A stretch of 64,000 nucleotides of DNA from Amia ocellicauda. Taxonomy: Eukaryota; Chordata; Actinopteri; Amiiformes; Amiidae. Positions 1-10,632 of this stretch are shown here, one piece after another. Where the stretch lies: the NCBI RefSeq assembly GCF_036373705.1, contig NW_027102755.1, positions 29,457 through 93,456 on the forward strand. Direction: 5' to 3'. The position numbers and the translations under genes were made by a program. The notes below the pieces were generated by a model. It had not been told where the DNA came from, made no database searches, and saw only the letters and a program-made list of their open reading frames with translations. Position 1 is the first letter of the stretch; each line of letters starts with the position of its first letter.

Positions 1-335
1 GTAGCAGGGCTTTGACAATGCTGTGCGGTGGGGTTTAAAATGACTTTGTAGGCCAGGGCTTCAAAACCTTACCCCATTTTAACATTTTCATATTAGCCTC
101 CAACCCCTAAAATACTAAGACATGTTTTTTTGTATCATATGTATCATGTTGTATTACTATGTACATTAATGTGGTTTATAATTTTGATTTAATTTGACAT
201 AATTTTATCATATTTTTAATTACAAATTCATATATATAAATAACAAATACTATATAATAATAGTCATAATAATGCAAAAACATATTAAGCAATCATATTT
301 TTACTTACAAAATAATATATATAAAATAACAATAT
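1..335 (-). repeat. Foldback element left arm, inner end (copy 1)
   Basis: AT-rich sequence that is the reverse complement of 4265-4600. The inner boundary is at ...AACAATAT (335), where homology with the right arm stops. Confidence 0.85.
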
Positions 336-354
336 CGAGCGTGGTATTGACGGT

Positions 355-1345
355 ATGGAGAGACCCCGTTCCTCCTCCTCCCGTCCCCGCTGCTGTGCCA
401 CGTGTGGCCACCGCATGCTACCGGCTTGGAGTGGTGACGTGATCTGCCCCCTCTGTCAGGGACCGGACCCGCGGGGTCCTAGTCACGTCCTGAAAGACAG
501 GGGGCGAGATGCTGCACCAAGATGGACCAGATCTGTGCCCTACTGGCTGCTCAAGGTTTATTTAGCCGCCCTCTCCTCATGTCATGTCAGGATTGATGGC
601 GAGCCTCCGGACCCTCATTTTTTAGCAGCGCAGTTTCTGAAAGGTGCACGTAGGCAGAGGCCTACCCACGCTCCTTCTTTGCCCGCATGGCGCCTTAATG
701 TAGTGCTGGACACGCTTTCTAAGGCCCCATTTGAGCCCTTGCAGTCATATGACTTAAGGTTTGCGTCACTGAAGACGGCATTTTTGCTGGCAATCACGTC
801 AGCGAGTCACATGCCCTGTCTGTTCACCCTGTGTGTGTCCGTTTTGCAGGAGATGGTTCCAGGGTTACACTTTGACCTAATCCTGCATTCCTCCCGAAGG
901 TGCTGTCTCCTTTCCATATCAACAGGCCTATTGAGTTGATGGCTTTCCATCCTCCACCCTTCTCTTCGGAGGAGGAGAGTAGGCTACACCTGTTGACCTG
1001 CTGCGGGCTCTCAGGTGCTATTTGAAGCGCACCAAGGACATTCGATGTTCGGACCAATTGTTTGTGGCCGGGTGCTTTCAAAGCAGCGCCTCTCGCACTG
1101 GATTGTGGACACCATTACCACGGCTTATGAGTCAACTGGAGCCCCAGTGCCTGAACACCTGGTGGCCTACTCGACTCAAGGTGTAGCCACGTCGTGGGCC
1201 CTTTTTCCAAGGCGCCCCACTGGCAGACATCTGTGCGGCTGCGAGTTGGGTCTTGCCACACACCTTTGTTCGGTTGTACAGGCTGGCGTGACGGGCCCAG
1301 TTCCTTCTATTGGGAATCCGGTGTTGGCTTCAGCTGAGTCGTAGT
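355..1345 (+). pseudogene. DIRS-type tyrosine recombinase relic (copy 1)
   Basis: Two open segments in different frames (355-939 and 1015-1344) resemble the tyrosine recombinase of fish DIRS-like retrotransposons. The first has the conserved stretch around LPAWRLNVVLDTLSKAPFEP and SLKTAFLLAITSA (residues about 108-147). The second has SKQRLSHWIVD and the block YSTQGVATSWAL, where active family members have H-S-T-R-G-V-A. Both the histidine and the arginine of that catalytic box are replaced (Tyr, Gln), consistent with C-to-T and G-to-A changes. The C-terminal block ICAAASWVLPHTFVRLYRL, with the nucleophilic tyrosine, is readable only in a third frame around 1230-1290, and copy 1 has lost one base just after it. 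The enzyme would integrate the circular cDNA. This copy cannot be active. Confidence 0.82.
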
Positions 1346-1499
1346 AGCCTGTTAGGCACTGGCTCCTGGCTTTTCTATCCCTGTCTGCCCCTGTTGAGCA
1401 TGCTTGGGAAAAGCAATGCAGAACCGTTATCCCTTCCTACCGGACTGTGACTTGTATACAGTTCATTCTATAGGTGGGAGTGCATGTGTTTTTTACACG

Positions 1500-1980
1500 T
1501 GTACACGTCATTGTACATAGTTCCTTTGTCAGCAGGCCTTGGCCCCTCCCTAGCTATACTAGCTGTGCTGAGGGCCGCTGCTGCTGTATTCAGCAGTAGG
1601 CTTTGAGTTTGCTCTTGTGCCCCGCTGTGTATATAGTTCATTTATTGACATCATTAGAGCATCTGTTGCCGCTAGCTTCCGCAGTGGGTATCCTGCTCCT
1701 GTGTCATGTGTGTGGTGCATGAACTGGCTCCTGCGCCCCGTAGTGTATATAGTTCTTTAGAATATACAGTTGAGCTTGTCCGCTCCTTATTAAGTTTAGA
1801 ATGGACAACTGCTCCTGTTGTTAGCGAGGGCACTCGTGCTTCGCTATGTATATAGTTCCTTTGCCAGCAGTCTGTGGCCCCGCCCTAGCTATGCTAGTGC
1901 TGAGGCCACTGCTGCGGTGTCCAGCGGAAGGCACTTGAGTTGGTTCTTGTTGGTCCACTGTGTATATAGTTCCATTATTC
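1500..1980 (+). repeat. Degenerate tandem repeat of about 105-115 bp in DIRS-associated region
   Basis: The motif TATATAGTTC (or ACATAGTTCC) recurs near 1515, 1630, 1746, 1850 and 1963, each time preceded by a CCGCTGTG-like word. Longer blocks are shared, such as the pair CCTAGCTATACTAGCTGTGC and CCTAGCTATGCTAGTGC. The open frame crossing the end of this region (from 1960) reads repeat sequence and is not treated as a gene. Confidence 0.6.
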
Positions 1981-2397
1981 GTAATTGAACTATCCAGCAG
2001 TGGCTATCTAGTCTGGGTAGCCCGCTGTATGTTGAGCACGGGCTCAACGGACTGCGACCTGTGCTTATATGGTGTGGTCTGGGTATTGGCCCTGCTCCTA
2101 GCCCTGCTAGTAGAGCAGGAGACTGCTATTACTAGGCTTCATGGTAGGCACAAGGTCTTGTTGCCTGTGGATACACCATTGCTTATTTCTTCCCAGTTCA
2201 GCGTGACTGTGGTCTTCGCGTCTGAGCAGCCCAGATGTGGCCCAAGGGGCCCCTGTGGTTCTATCATAGAGTTGGTACGGCTCCTAGTAGGTTCGCCTCG
2301 GGGCAGGCTCTCTTACCAGCTCGCTGCCTCCTCCCTTGCGACGGTTTGGTTATACTGTAACACCTCCCCCTTGGGCAGTGCTTCTGACTCGAAAGAT

Positions 2398-2693
2398 AAC
2401 GATAGGTTGCGTATGAAACCCCGGTTATCTGAGAAAACAAGCACTGCCCAAGGGTTGCAAGCTCGCGCGGGAGTTCAAGCTCCCGGCAAAAAGAGGAAGT
2501 CCTTGTGCAGACGTCACCTTTTATACAAACAGGAAGTGGAAGGGTCCTGTTTGAGTGACGGGCACAAGGGCCAATGGCAGCTTTGATAGACAAAAGTCTT
2601 CGATGCGTTCCAGCGATGCACGCTGAAAACCCCTCCCCCTTGGGCAGTCCTTCTTTTCTCAGATAACCGGGGTTGCATATGCAACCTATCGTT
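2398..2693. repeat. Inverted repeat at the downstream end of the DIRS relic (copy 1)
   Basis: A 36-bp stretch at 2398-2433 (AACGATAGGTTGC...CTGAG) is the reverse complement of 2658-2693 with two mismatches. A second, shorter pair CCCTTGGGCAGTGC / GCACTGCCCAAGGG lies just beside and inside it. DIRS elements end in inverted or split repeats, so this pair plausibly marks the 3' terminus near 2694. The exact element end is not proven. Confidence 0.55.
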
Positions 2694-2699
2694 CTTTGT

Positions 2700-3575
2700 C
2701 TATGGTTAAATCCCTCTCACTTTGTAACTTTTACTAGTAAGTCAAATTGAGATTTTAAAAGTTGGTACATGTGAGTCAGAGCCAAGAAGGTTGAATTCAG
2801 ACTGTAGGTTGTTTATGTACATGGGTAAATTACTTTTGCTAGCCTAGTATAGTACTATATACCAATGCTTTATTGTCCTTCAGGCTAAATCATTTTGTAT
2901 ACCAAACAATGGTGAGTGACATATTCTGAGTAATGTACTTAAACTAGTGCTAATCATGCTCTGAAACCAACCCATAGAGAACAAGGTGAAAACTGGAATT
3001 AATGGCAAAGCACAGCCATAAACAGTCAACATAATCAAGCCCAGTTAGAAATATAGATGTCTAATTATTTTGAGCACTAATCTTACATTTCATAAAGAAA
3101 AGCATTTAATTCTTAGCAATTGTTAGGTGTATGCTGTACGTATTCCAGTTAGTTCACTGTAATGACAGAAATGAGAAGTTCATTTCTTTAGCACACTCAC
3201 GGAAAACCATTTATTTTTAAACAGTTACTAGATAGCCAGTTTAGGCCTTCATCTTAGTTATTTCTAATAGCAAGAGTGCTTAAAATTATTAATTGAATTA
3301 TATATCTTTGTTCCCCCTTTTTCTTACTGCTGTCATAAAATAACATTTTATTCAAGCAATAACAGGGTAGCCTAAATATACAACATATCTTAAAGTACAA
3401 GGCATCTGAAAGCTGTGTATGGTCTCAATGCATTTGATGCGGAGGATTAATTCAACTGAAAATGGTCAAAACTGTGGACTTTTATTGAATGTTAAATTTG
3501 ACAGTGTTCTCTCTTAAGGACCTGTTGCCTGTGGGACGTTGCTGCTTTGGTTGTGTCCAGTGCCATTTCAGATAA
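2700..3575. other. No gene recognised
   Basis: AT-rich sequence between the DIRS end and the exon-like segment. I see no domain, RNA gene or ordered repeat. Confidence 0.6.
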
Positions 3576-3578
3576 GAG

Positions 3579-3934
3579 AGGCTCTGCAGGACAAGCAGGA
3601 CAGAAACCCGTCTCACAGACACTCTGCCTGCTCTGCATCTCCATTTCCCCTCTCCACCGCACACAGCTGAACGTTATTCTGAATCTTACACAGAGCGCTC
3701 AGCTTCTGACACTGATGGCAACATGGGGCCTGGCTCCGAGCCTGAGGAAAACCATGAGGTAATTCAAACTTATTTAATTTCTATACTGTGAAATGTCAGA
3801 TTGAAAGTGGTTTCTGTTCTTAATGTTTGTATTGTTTATGTATTTCATGTATTTTTGTACAGTTTTGTGTTGACGAGTCCTACATCAACATGAATGTGAA
3901 TTTCAATGTGAAGAGCACGTGTCATGCTCTGTAA
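3579..3934 (+). other. Possible two-exon gene tail inside the foldback element (copy 1)
   Basis: A frame running to 3758 ends ...GSEPEENHE at a donor-like GAG|GTAATT. After a 104-bp gap, TGTACAG (ending 3862) looks like an acceptor, and a phase-compatible frame follows from 3863 (FCVDESYINMNVNFNVK...) to a stop at 3932-3934. The encoded peptide is acidic then Asn/Val-rich; I do not recognise it. In the second copy the last exon differs by a silent change (Phe TTC to TTT). The upstream acceptor is uncertain, since an in-frame stop lies at 3573. It could be a relic of the element's own gene or a captured host exon. Confidence 0.3.
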
Positions 3935-4214
3935 TGCAAGGGAGCAATGAGGGGCTGTAGAGACACTCATAAGAGTAGCAGGAGCACTTTTTTATGAACT
4001 ACTAATTTGTTATATTTTAATAGAATATGAAATGTAGTAGAAAGTTGTATCAGATCAGACCACTGGACAGAAACACCCCACCAAGACTGAGTTTTCATGT
4101 TTCTGCACATGTCACCTACAAACTGTTGACAGAGTGGATGAGGGTCTACAGCAGAGGTTCCCCATCCTGAGGTTGTGACAAAGTCAGGGTGAGTTTTGTT
4201 TAATATGTTTTTAA

Positions 4215-4257
<43 letters not shown>
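4215..4257. repeat. (ATT)n microsatellite
   Basis: An uninterrupted ATT run just inside the right arm. The second copy (41917-41953) is a few units shorter. Confidence 0.9.
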
Positions 4258-4258
<1 letters not shown>

Positions 4259-5137
4259 ATTATTATATTGTTATTTTAAATATATTATTCTGTAAGTAAA
4301 AATATGATTGCTTAATATGTTTTTGCATTATTATTACTATTATTATATAGTATTTGTTATTTATATATATGAATTTGTAATTAAAAATATGATAAAATTA
4401 TGTCAAATTAAATCAAAATTATAAACCACATTAATGTACATAGTATAAAAACATGATACATATGATACAAAAAACATGTCTTAGTATTTTAGGGGTTGGA
4501 GGCTAATTTGAAAATGTTACAATGGGGTAAGGTTTTAAAGCCCTGGCCTACAAAGTCATTTTAAACCCCACCGCACAGCATTGTCAAAGCCCTGCTACCC
4601 GCTATCAATGCAGTTGTTAGCTCTGTATTAGACAAGTGTCTAAAAGTTGCATGAATAGATTAATAATACCCCTGTACTACTGGTAAACCTTTAAGTTTAC
4701 ATCATAATTTTTGTAAGTGTTGGAATATGTTGAGGGTGAGCCTATTTGTTTCTGTGTCTGTGAAATAAGCCATTTTACAAAACATAGAGTTTGTAGTGAT
4801 TTTTCAGAGTTTCAGGGTTTAGTAGAATGCAGTTTTGGTTCATATAAATATGACGTTGTGCTTATTTCAGTCTGCTGTGTGTGTTTCCTGAAGACTGACT
4901 GCATTTTCACTATGTAGTTTGCAGATTACTCCTAGAAGTTACATAAATAATTTTACAAAACTTAAAATTTGCAGTAAAATACCATTTGTGCTTATTATAT
5001 CCTTGCAGTGTGGTCCCTATTTCTGTGTTTTGTATGTGTGTCATGCTTGCAGTTGTCACCATGTATTTGTAGGTTTGAAAAATAAGGTATTTCCAAAGGA
5101 ATAGAAACTTAAGTGTTTCTCACTTTATTTACAATAG

Positions 5138-5251
5138 ATACCTGATGTACTTTGTCACCAGAACCTGGTATAACTTTGAAAAAGAAGCCAAGAGTGAAAG
5201 ACTGAATAGAATATATATGGAATATGCTGGAAATGACATTACTCCGTACAG
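5138..5251 (+). other. Conserved exon-like 114-bp segment in the right arm (copy 1)
   Basis: The segment is bounded by an acceptor-like TTTACAATAG and a donor-like CAG|GTCAGT, is 114 nt long (a multiple of three), and has one frame open throughout. The peptide begins YLMYFVTRTWYNFEKEAK and ends NDITPYR; it looks helical and charged. The same segment occurs in the second right arm and, inverted, in the left arm, open in all three. I do not recognise the protein. Conservation could simply reflect arm homogenisation. Confidence 0.3.
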
Positions 5252-5984
5252 GTCAGTGTTTGTTTCTGTCCAATGTTGGTGTTGTGAACCAGAAATTAAT
5301 GATTACAAGTATCTATACAACATTTCATGGAGTATCTTTTTCTACTTCTGACTATGTTCCATGTTGTAAAATGCTTGTTTGCCACAATAAAAGTCACCAT
5401 TGTGTGTGTGTGTGTGTGTATTTTATTAATTCTATACATTTGAGCACAAACAAATCATATATACATATATTATTTATTACATATGAGTATTCACAAATAG
5501 TGCTTCACTGTGTCTCTCTAAGAAAAGTGCTGTGCATGTCTTTAGTGTCTATTGATAAATAAAACCTAACAAGATATATATATGTTTGTGTGTGTGTGTG
5601 TGTGTAATGGAATGAAATGCAGTATATTCTTAAATATGATACATGTTAAGGCTACGTTTGAGCATTCACTAATGTAACAAATATAATAAGTACAGTGCTG
5701 GTCAAAATGAACAGATATAATTCTATATATTTCACTGTTGTTCTCTATTGTCTATTGATAAATATAAACTAAAGAGATATAGGTATGTGTGTTTATCTGT
5801 GTTTGCTTAAATATATATGTAATGACATGCAATATATGTAAGTCTATACATTTCTTAATCGATTTTTTCTTACCTTTTTATTTTGCAAACACAGTATCAT
5901 CCTAACCCTAATCATAAAACATATAAACTAAAAACACATGTGGGTTCAAATCCCACTCTGGGTAAATATTAATTTTTCTTTTTA

Positions 5985-6430
5985 ATTTACTAAAACAGTA
6001 TCATAAAACAGTGTAACCTTAAATATATATAAAACGTTTATTTTTCTTATTTTTTAATTTACTAAAACAGTATAATCAAACATAATCTAAAATGAAATAT
6101 ATATGTGTATATACAACTTTTATTTTTCTTATTTTTTAATTTACTAAAACAAATCATAAAACATTATAACCTAAAATAAAATATAAAACTTTTCTTTTCT
6201 TATACTCTTTTTATTTACTAAAACAGTATCATAAAACAATATAACCTATTGATTATATATATATATCTGTATTTAAAACTTTTATTCTCTTTTTATTTAC
6301 TAAAATAGTAGCATAAAACAATATAACTTTAAATATATATATGTATTTAAAACTTTTCTTATTCTCTTTTTATTTACTTAAACAGTATCATAAAACAATA
6401 TAACCTTAAAAACACAGTTTATGCTATTAA
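5985..6430. repeat. AT-rich minisatellite of the right arm (copy 1)
   Basis: Imperfect units of roughly 60-85 bp, each with TTTATTTACTAAAACAGTA, CATAAAACAATATAACC and a (TA)n run. The left arm has its counterpart at 35560-36320, with unit number and TA length changed. Confidence 0.8.
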
Positions 6431-6590
6431 ACATTACACCTCCACACCAGCAGTGTGAGGTGCCCTTGGACATTCACCATGATGGATGTCACCCTAACAA
6501 AATGGCTACCATCTTACCAGATGACCTATGACCTTACAAATGGCCGATATCAGTCAAAATGGCCGATATCATCCAAGATGGCTGACAAGG

Positions 6591-6735
6591 GAGGGTCAAA
6601 TGGTAACCCAGGGGGGTGCTGGGAAGGAGAGAGGAGTTCCGGTTCAATGGTACATAAGGAGGGAGGGTCAAAGAGTAACCCAGGGGGGTGCTGGGAAGGA
6701 GAGAGGAGTTCCAGTTCAAAGGTACATAGGGAGGG
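6591..6735. repeat. Direct duplication, 72-bp unit, outer end of right arm (copy 1)
   Basis: Two tandem copies starting GAGGGTCAAA and containing TAACCCAGGGGGGTGCTGGG. The left arm has this unit once (about 35290-35380), so duplication happened in one arm after the inverted structure formed, or one unit was lost from the other arm. Confidence 0.8.
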
Positions 6736-6782
6736 CGGGATTTCAGGCTGTCAAAATAAGTGATGCTGCCATCTATACTACT

Positions 6783-8300
6783 CACAGACACAGTTAGCCA
6801 CAGCCACGGCTTCTTCCAATTCTCGTCAGTGTTCCAGATTCGATGTTTTTTTTCTTCAGTGACGTTGTAAACACGCACGTGGGGAGCACATCAAAACCCA
6901 GTTTTGTGATTCAGTTACAGAAACAACTGACACAGCGGAGCAGTAGGGGTTGTAACATTTTTTGGTCCAAGGTCTGGACCACAGCGACTGAGTGGTCCGG
7001 ACCTCGGCACTGTGGTCCACGGAGTGGTCCCGATCACGTAACGCAAATTGGGATGGGTTTTTGTTTAGTTTTTTTGGACACACCGTATAAAACCCATTTA
7101 CTGTCAAATATATTATCGACATATCCAAACTACAAACATAATGATCATAAATGTACAATATTAATAGTATAATTCTCATTTGTAACATAGCCGATAGCTG
7201 ATTTCTTTTTTAATCTTATCTATCAGACAATTTGTAGGAAGCTGTGCTAACGTTACTCTGAAAAATGCGCTTACATTGAGCAACTTTGTCATTCTGAATG
7301 AAATTATTCAAGTTATCAATTTTTCCTCATCATGACTGAAGAGAAAAGATAGCTTATTTAGAATCTTATCTTTAATTTAATGTCAGCCTATTTACATGTC
7401 CTCTGTTTGCGCTCTGCCAAGAAATGTTTTATCAACTTTTTTGGTTAAACCATATCTTCCTTATTTTATCACTGTGAGATCTAGCAACATTAAAAACAAA
7501 AGCATAGGTTGTTTTGTTTATGTATGGTTAACATTGTAATAGTTGGTATTTTAAAGAGAGATTATAAGAGATGTATTAACGTATTGATCATCTGATGCCC
7601 TTTGTCTTTTCTTGAAGGATAATGTCATTATGAAGAAGATAAAACTTTTTTTTTTTAAACACCTCCCCCCAGCAGGATTTGGGTCGCCTCCGCACTGTTT
7701 CTGCTGAAACAAAAAAACAAGTGTCAATCTCTGCAGGAATCTACTCCGGCTCCCCCTTCTGGTGATGAAGAGGAACCCGAGTCCAAGATGCTTCCAACCA
7801 GCCCTCAGGCGTTCCCTTCGGCTGTAGGTCACGCTCCAGGGGGCCGGGGGAGTTAAGAGGGTGTCACTGGACGGGGACGACAAACGCCTCCAGTGACAGA
7901 CGGACGCACACAGAGAGAGAAAGAGACAGAGAGAGAGAGTTGCACTTCCTCCTGCAATGCAATAAATATGCCCAAAATAAGGGACACATTCCTTAACAAA
8001 ATAATGAATGCCACCCTACCTTTGACAAAACTGAGAAAAAATAAAAATGGTCAGTCCTCCTGGAGGAGGGACAAACAGCCTCCCTGGCTGCCCAATATGT
8101 CACCGCCTGCCACAGCCTGAGGGGCACAGTGACACATGAGCACCAGCTGTAAATAAAATGTAAATACTCATTTGTAATGCATGTCATTGTATTTCCAAAA
8201 AGGAATCTGTAAACACTAAACCTATTTTCTTTAGTTCTATGTATTAAAGATCATTTTTAGTTTATTACATTTTGTTTTTCTGTACTTTTATACATCTTAT
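6783..8300. other. Intergenic between foldback element and LTR; no gene
   Basis: Mostly AT-rich unique sequence with no domain. Around 7740-7800 the order GATGAAGAGGAACCCGAGTC then CCAACCAGCCC resembles the tRNA-array spacer at 11897-11937, so part of this stretch may be old array spacer. The open frames of about 110 codons at 6843-7188 show no recognisable motif. Confidence 0.5.
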
Positions 8301-8674
8301 TGTGATTTTGGCAGGACGCTGTCTGTCACGGCATGGCTGCTGCTGACGCACACTAATTAGGTGCTCATGTGTTGCAGCCGTGTTGTCCGCTGCTTCGCAG
8401 ACAGCTTGTGAGCTCACGGCTGCAGGCAATGATCACTGAGGCGACTGTGACGTCATTGGCAGGTGTGCTTCATCTATTTAATCCCTCTCCTTCCCCGAGG
8501 GAGACTTTATTGTGACTGCCCGGAGCACCCTGTTTGTGTGGATGTTTTGTGTGCTGGTTTTGCCTTGTTTTCCCCTTTTTGTGTTTTTTTCTGTTGGACT
8601 ATTGTGAACCCCAATAAAGCTCGGACACCGCCGGAACCCGAGACTCTCTCCGTTTATTGTGTCCGGCATTTACA
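8301..8674 (+). mobile_element. 5' LTR of Gmr1-like Ty3/gypsy element (copy 1)
   Basis: Bounds are set by comparison with the solo LTR at 34441-34827. It starts TGTGA and ends TTTACA, and contains CGCTGTCTGTCACGGCA near the start, TATTTAATCCCTCTCC in mid-LTR and the polyadenylation signal AATAAAGC near 8614. The sequence TTTGGTGGCCAATGTGGGG follows directly, in the place of a primer-binding site. It would drive element transcription and supply the poly(A) site. Confidence 0.8.
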
Positions 8675-8741
8675 TTTGGTGGCCAATGTGGGGAAGCTTT
8701 GTGACATACTTACCCTGAACTCTGTACCCGGAAGGACAGCT

Positions 8742-8890
8742 ATGGAGGCGTCTCCAGTGGAACAGTTGTTGGCCCCAGTGGTGAAGCTGCAGGCTCAAAA
8801 ACAACAAACTCTCGAGACGCTTGTCCAGCAACTTCAAGTACCAGCTCCTGCACCTAACCCTGCTGTTTACCGCAGCAAACCCGGCTTGGG
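8742..8890 (+). pseudogene. gag: gag N-terminal fragment, Gmr1-like element (copy 1)
   Basis: An ATG 67 bp after the LTR opens a frame beginning MEASPVEQLLAPVVKLQAQK, a Gln-rich start like Gmr1-type gag. Copy 1 has an extra base near 8869 (CTGTTTACCGC against CTGTGGCCGC in copy 2) that breaks the frame; copy 2 continues to LQIPKMGPEDNPEAL. The rest of gag is separated by several kilobases of inserted and rearranged sequence. Not functional. Confidence 0.65.
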
Positions 8891-8945
8891 CAGGTCTGCA
8901 GATTCCAAAGATGGGACCGGAGGACGACCCAGAGGCTCTGAATTT

Positions 8946-9276
8946 CTGTCCAATATTAAAGATCCTAGGCTCTCATTGTCTGATTTGGCTGGGGCACAAT
9001 TGGGACATGTCTCTGGGGACCGATCACCATTAGTGACTGCAGGTGATGAGAGGGGCAGGGACAGCCTTCCCTCTGACTCCAGTCGTGTAGCAGCCAACAG
9101 TACCCTGTTGGACCCAGGGGAAGGAACGAGTTCTGGGACTCACCTCCTCTCTCCTTCTTCCAGTGGAAGGCCCGACACTGGATCCCGCCTTCAACCGGGT
9201 TTCCGATTTCGCTATGGACCAGACACAGGATGATGCCCTGGGACATATATATGACCAGGTCAGAGTTGTTGATGGT
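8946..9276 (+). pseudogene. Integrase-upstream fragments of Gmr1-like pol (copy 1)
   Basis: The block 8946-9001 (AATATTAAAGATCCTAGGCT... to TTTGGCTGGGGCA) is a diverged copy of 12953-13003, the sequence just before the integrase zinc finger. Around 9163-9276 the frame SDFAMDQTQDDALGHIYDQV resembles the spacer ahead of the integrase zinc finger in gypsy pol proteins. These pieces are out of order relative to gag and are cut by the Tc1-like fragment that follows. Confidence 0.45.
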
Positions 9277-9988
9277 TGCATAGTGAATACACAGAGGGCA
9301 CTTTGTGTTTCTCTCCAAACCAGCAGCCAAACCGATCATGCTGGATGATGTTGCAGACAGAATAACGTTCACCACGGTGCCTCCACACTCTTTCACGAAT
9401 ACCAATCGAGCTGCACGGTGCTGGGCTGTGAGCACAGGTCCCACTAGAGGATGACGGGCCCTCGTGCCACCCTCATAGAGTCTGTTTCTGACAGTTTAGT
9501 CAGAAACATGCACACCAGTAGACTGCTGGAGGTCATTTTGGAGGGCTCAGGCAATGCTCCTCCTGTTCCTCCTCGCACAAAAAAGCAGATACTGGTCCTT
9601 CTGGTTCTTCTGATAGCACGTATGGATGTGCCATACTGGAGGAGCTGGACTACCTGTGCAACCTGAATGGGCTGCAGGGAGCACCTCATAATTCCAGTAG
9701 TGACAAGGACACTAGCAAAAGGCAAAACTAGAGAAGAATCAGTCAGGAAGGATAAGGAGAGAGCAATCGTCTGTGGCCACCACCTGCAAAACCATTCCCT
9801 TTTTGGGGTTGTCTTGCTGTTGCCTATCTCCGGTGCACCTGCTGTCACTTTCATTTGCACCAAAACAAGAGACAGTGATTCACAACCGCTTAGGCTTCCT
9901 AACTGTACAGATTAATATGCCTGAACTGTAACTGACTTGGTATTATGCTGTGATGATTACTTGTTCCCTTATTTTTTTGAGAGGTGTA
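9265..9988 (-). mobile_element. Tc1-like DD34E transposon fragment 1, N-terminal half of transposase (copy 1)
   Basis: Read on the minus strand, 9444-9863 and the overlapping frame give transposase pieces. GPVLTAQHRAARL is the hallmark segment before the catalytic core in one fish Tc1-like group; upstream lie QPIQVAQVVQLL and a mutated helix-turn-helix region. The outer end, TTATTTTTTTGAGAGGTGTA at about 9969-9988, matches the terminal repeat of that group. The catalytic DDE core and the other terminus are missing (break near 9265), and part of the N-terminal coding region is deleted between about 9615 and 9630. Dead fragment. Confidence 0.75.
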
Positions 9989-10432
9989 TTATAGAAGATA
10001 GCCTTGAGAATGCGGCCACAGAATTGCGGGAATCCGTGACTTTCAACACTTATGCAACCGAGTCGAGGTGACCAACAGCTCAATGTCTGGTTGGCACCAT
10101 GGCTTAGATGTGCCATTCATGAAACTTGCGTTGATTCTTGAAGCCACTGGCATTGCTTCCCTCTCCAAGTCTGTGTAATAAGGAATTGGCAGGAGCCCAC
10201 GAGTTGAAACTATCAGAGGACAGAATGCAAATGAAGTGTTCTGAGAAAAGCAAAGCGGCGAAAGGACATTTTCCCGTGTGCATGTAGATGGCCGACTTTG
10301 ACATGGCTTGATGAAGTCTTGTGGATCCTACCACTGCTTAAGTGCACTACTACGCTTGCCTTCAGGGAGTTTCATGTCAAACATTCAAAAAACAGGACTC
10401 GAACTAGACGGATGAGCACCTACGATCGGTCT
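9989..10432. other. tRNA-array spacer; possible tRNA-Thr 5' fragment at 10093-10107
   Basis: The first part (to about 10090) recurs after the second Tc1-like fragment at 11314-11400. GGCACCATGGCTTAG at 10093-10107 matches the start of vertebrate tRNA-Thr, but nothing of the rest of a tRNA follows. No other gene is seen. Confidence 0.35.
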
Positions 10433-10506
10433 TGGCCGATGTGGGGATCGAACCCAAGACCTTGCCGTTATTAGCACCACGCTCTAACCAACTGAGCTAA
10501 CCGGCC
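10433..10506 (-). tRNA. tRNA-Ile (AAT), probably degraded (copy 1)
   Basis: A 74-nt minus-strand cloverleaf starting GGCCGGTTAGCTCAG, with anticodon loop CTAATAA and ending ...ATCGGCC plus discriminator A. A- and B-box sequences (TAGCTCAGTTGG, GGTTCGATCC) are intact. The anticodon stem has a G-G mismatch (TGGTG with CGGCA) that the second copy lacks, and the T stem has one mismatch in both. It may be a pseudogene in this unit. Confidence 0.8.
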
Positions 10507-10632
10507 ATCAAAAGGAGTCTCTCTGCCAGGCATTTCCTCATGTTTATGTAATTTGGCTGCAAAATGCATTACACACAAGTGTGAAAAGAACACTTTTGCA
10601 ATTCCTAGCATTGGTGATGCTATAAATCAATC

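Larger units (their letters stand above)
1..6782. mobile_element. Foldback (long inverted-repeat) element, copy 1, left part outside window
   Basis: Matches 37701-44476 of the complete copy. Only the inner 335 bp of the left arm is visible (1-335), followed by the 3.9-kb centre (336-4264) and the whole right arm (4265-6782). The right end reads ...CCATCTATACTACT and is followed by CACAGA (6783-6788), the same hexamer that flanks the complete copy. The element family is not identified. Confidence 0.75.
4265..6782 (+). repeat. Foldback element right arm (copy 1)
   Basis: Reverse complement of the 35247-38035 arm. It contains short open frames, TG runs near 5401 and 5587, an AT-rich minisatellite (5985-6430), and a 72-bp direct duplication near the outer end. 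Confidence 0.85.

Noticed and set aside
1960..2586. 208-codon open frame downstream of the DIRS recombinase, present in both units.
   Set aside because: It runs through degenerate tandem repeats and the terminal inverted repeat, has no domain, and starts inside a repeat unit. Being open in both copies only reflects recent duplication.
4717..5104. Pair of Cys-rich 60-66 codon frames in the foldback arms, identical in three copies.
   Set aside because: No start context, signal or domain; identity follows from arm similarity. They also partly translate a local tandem repeat (TTTTACAAAAC, GTGCTTATT words).
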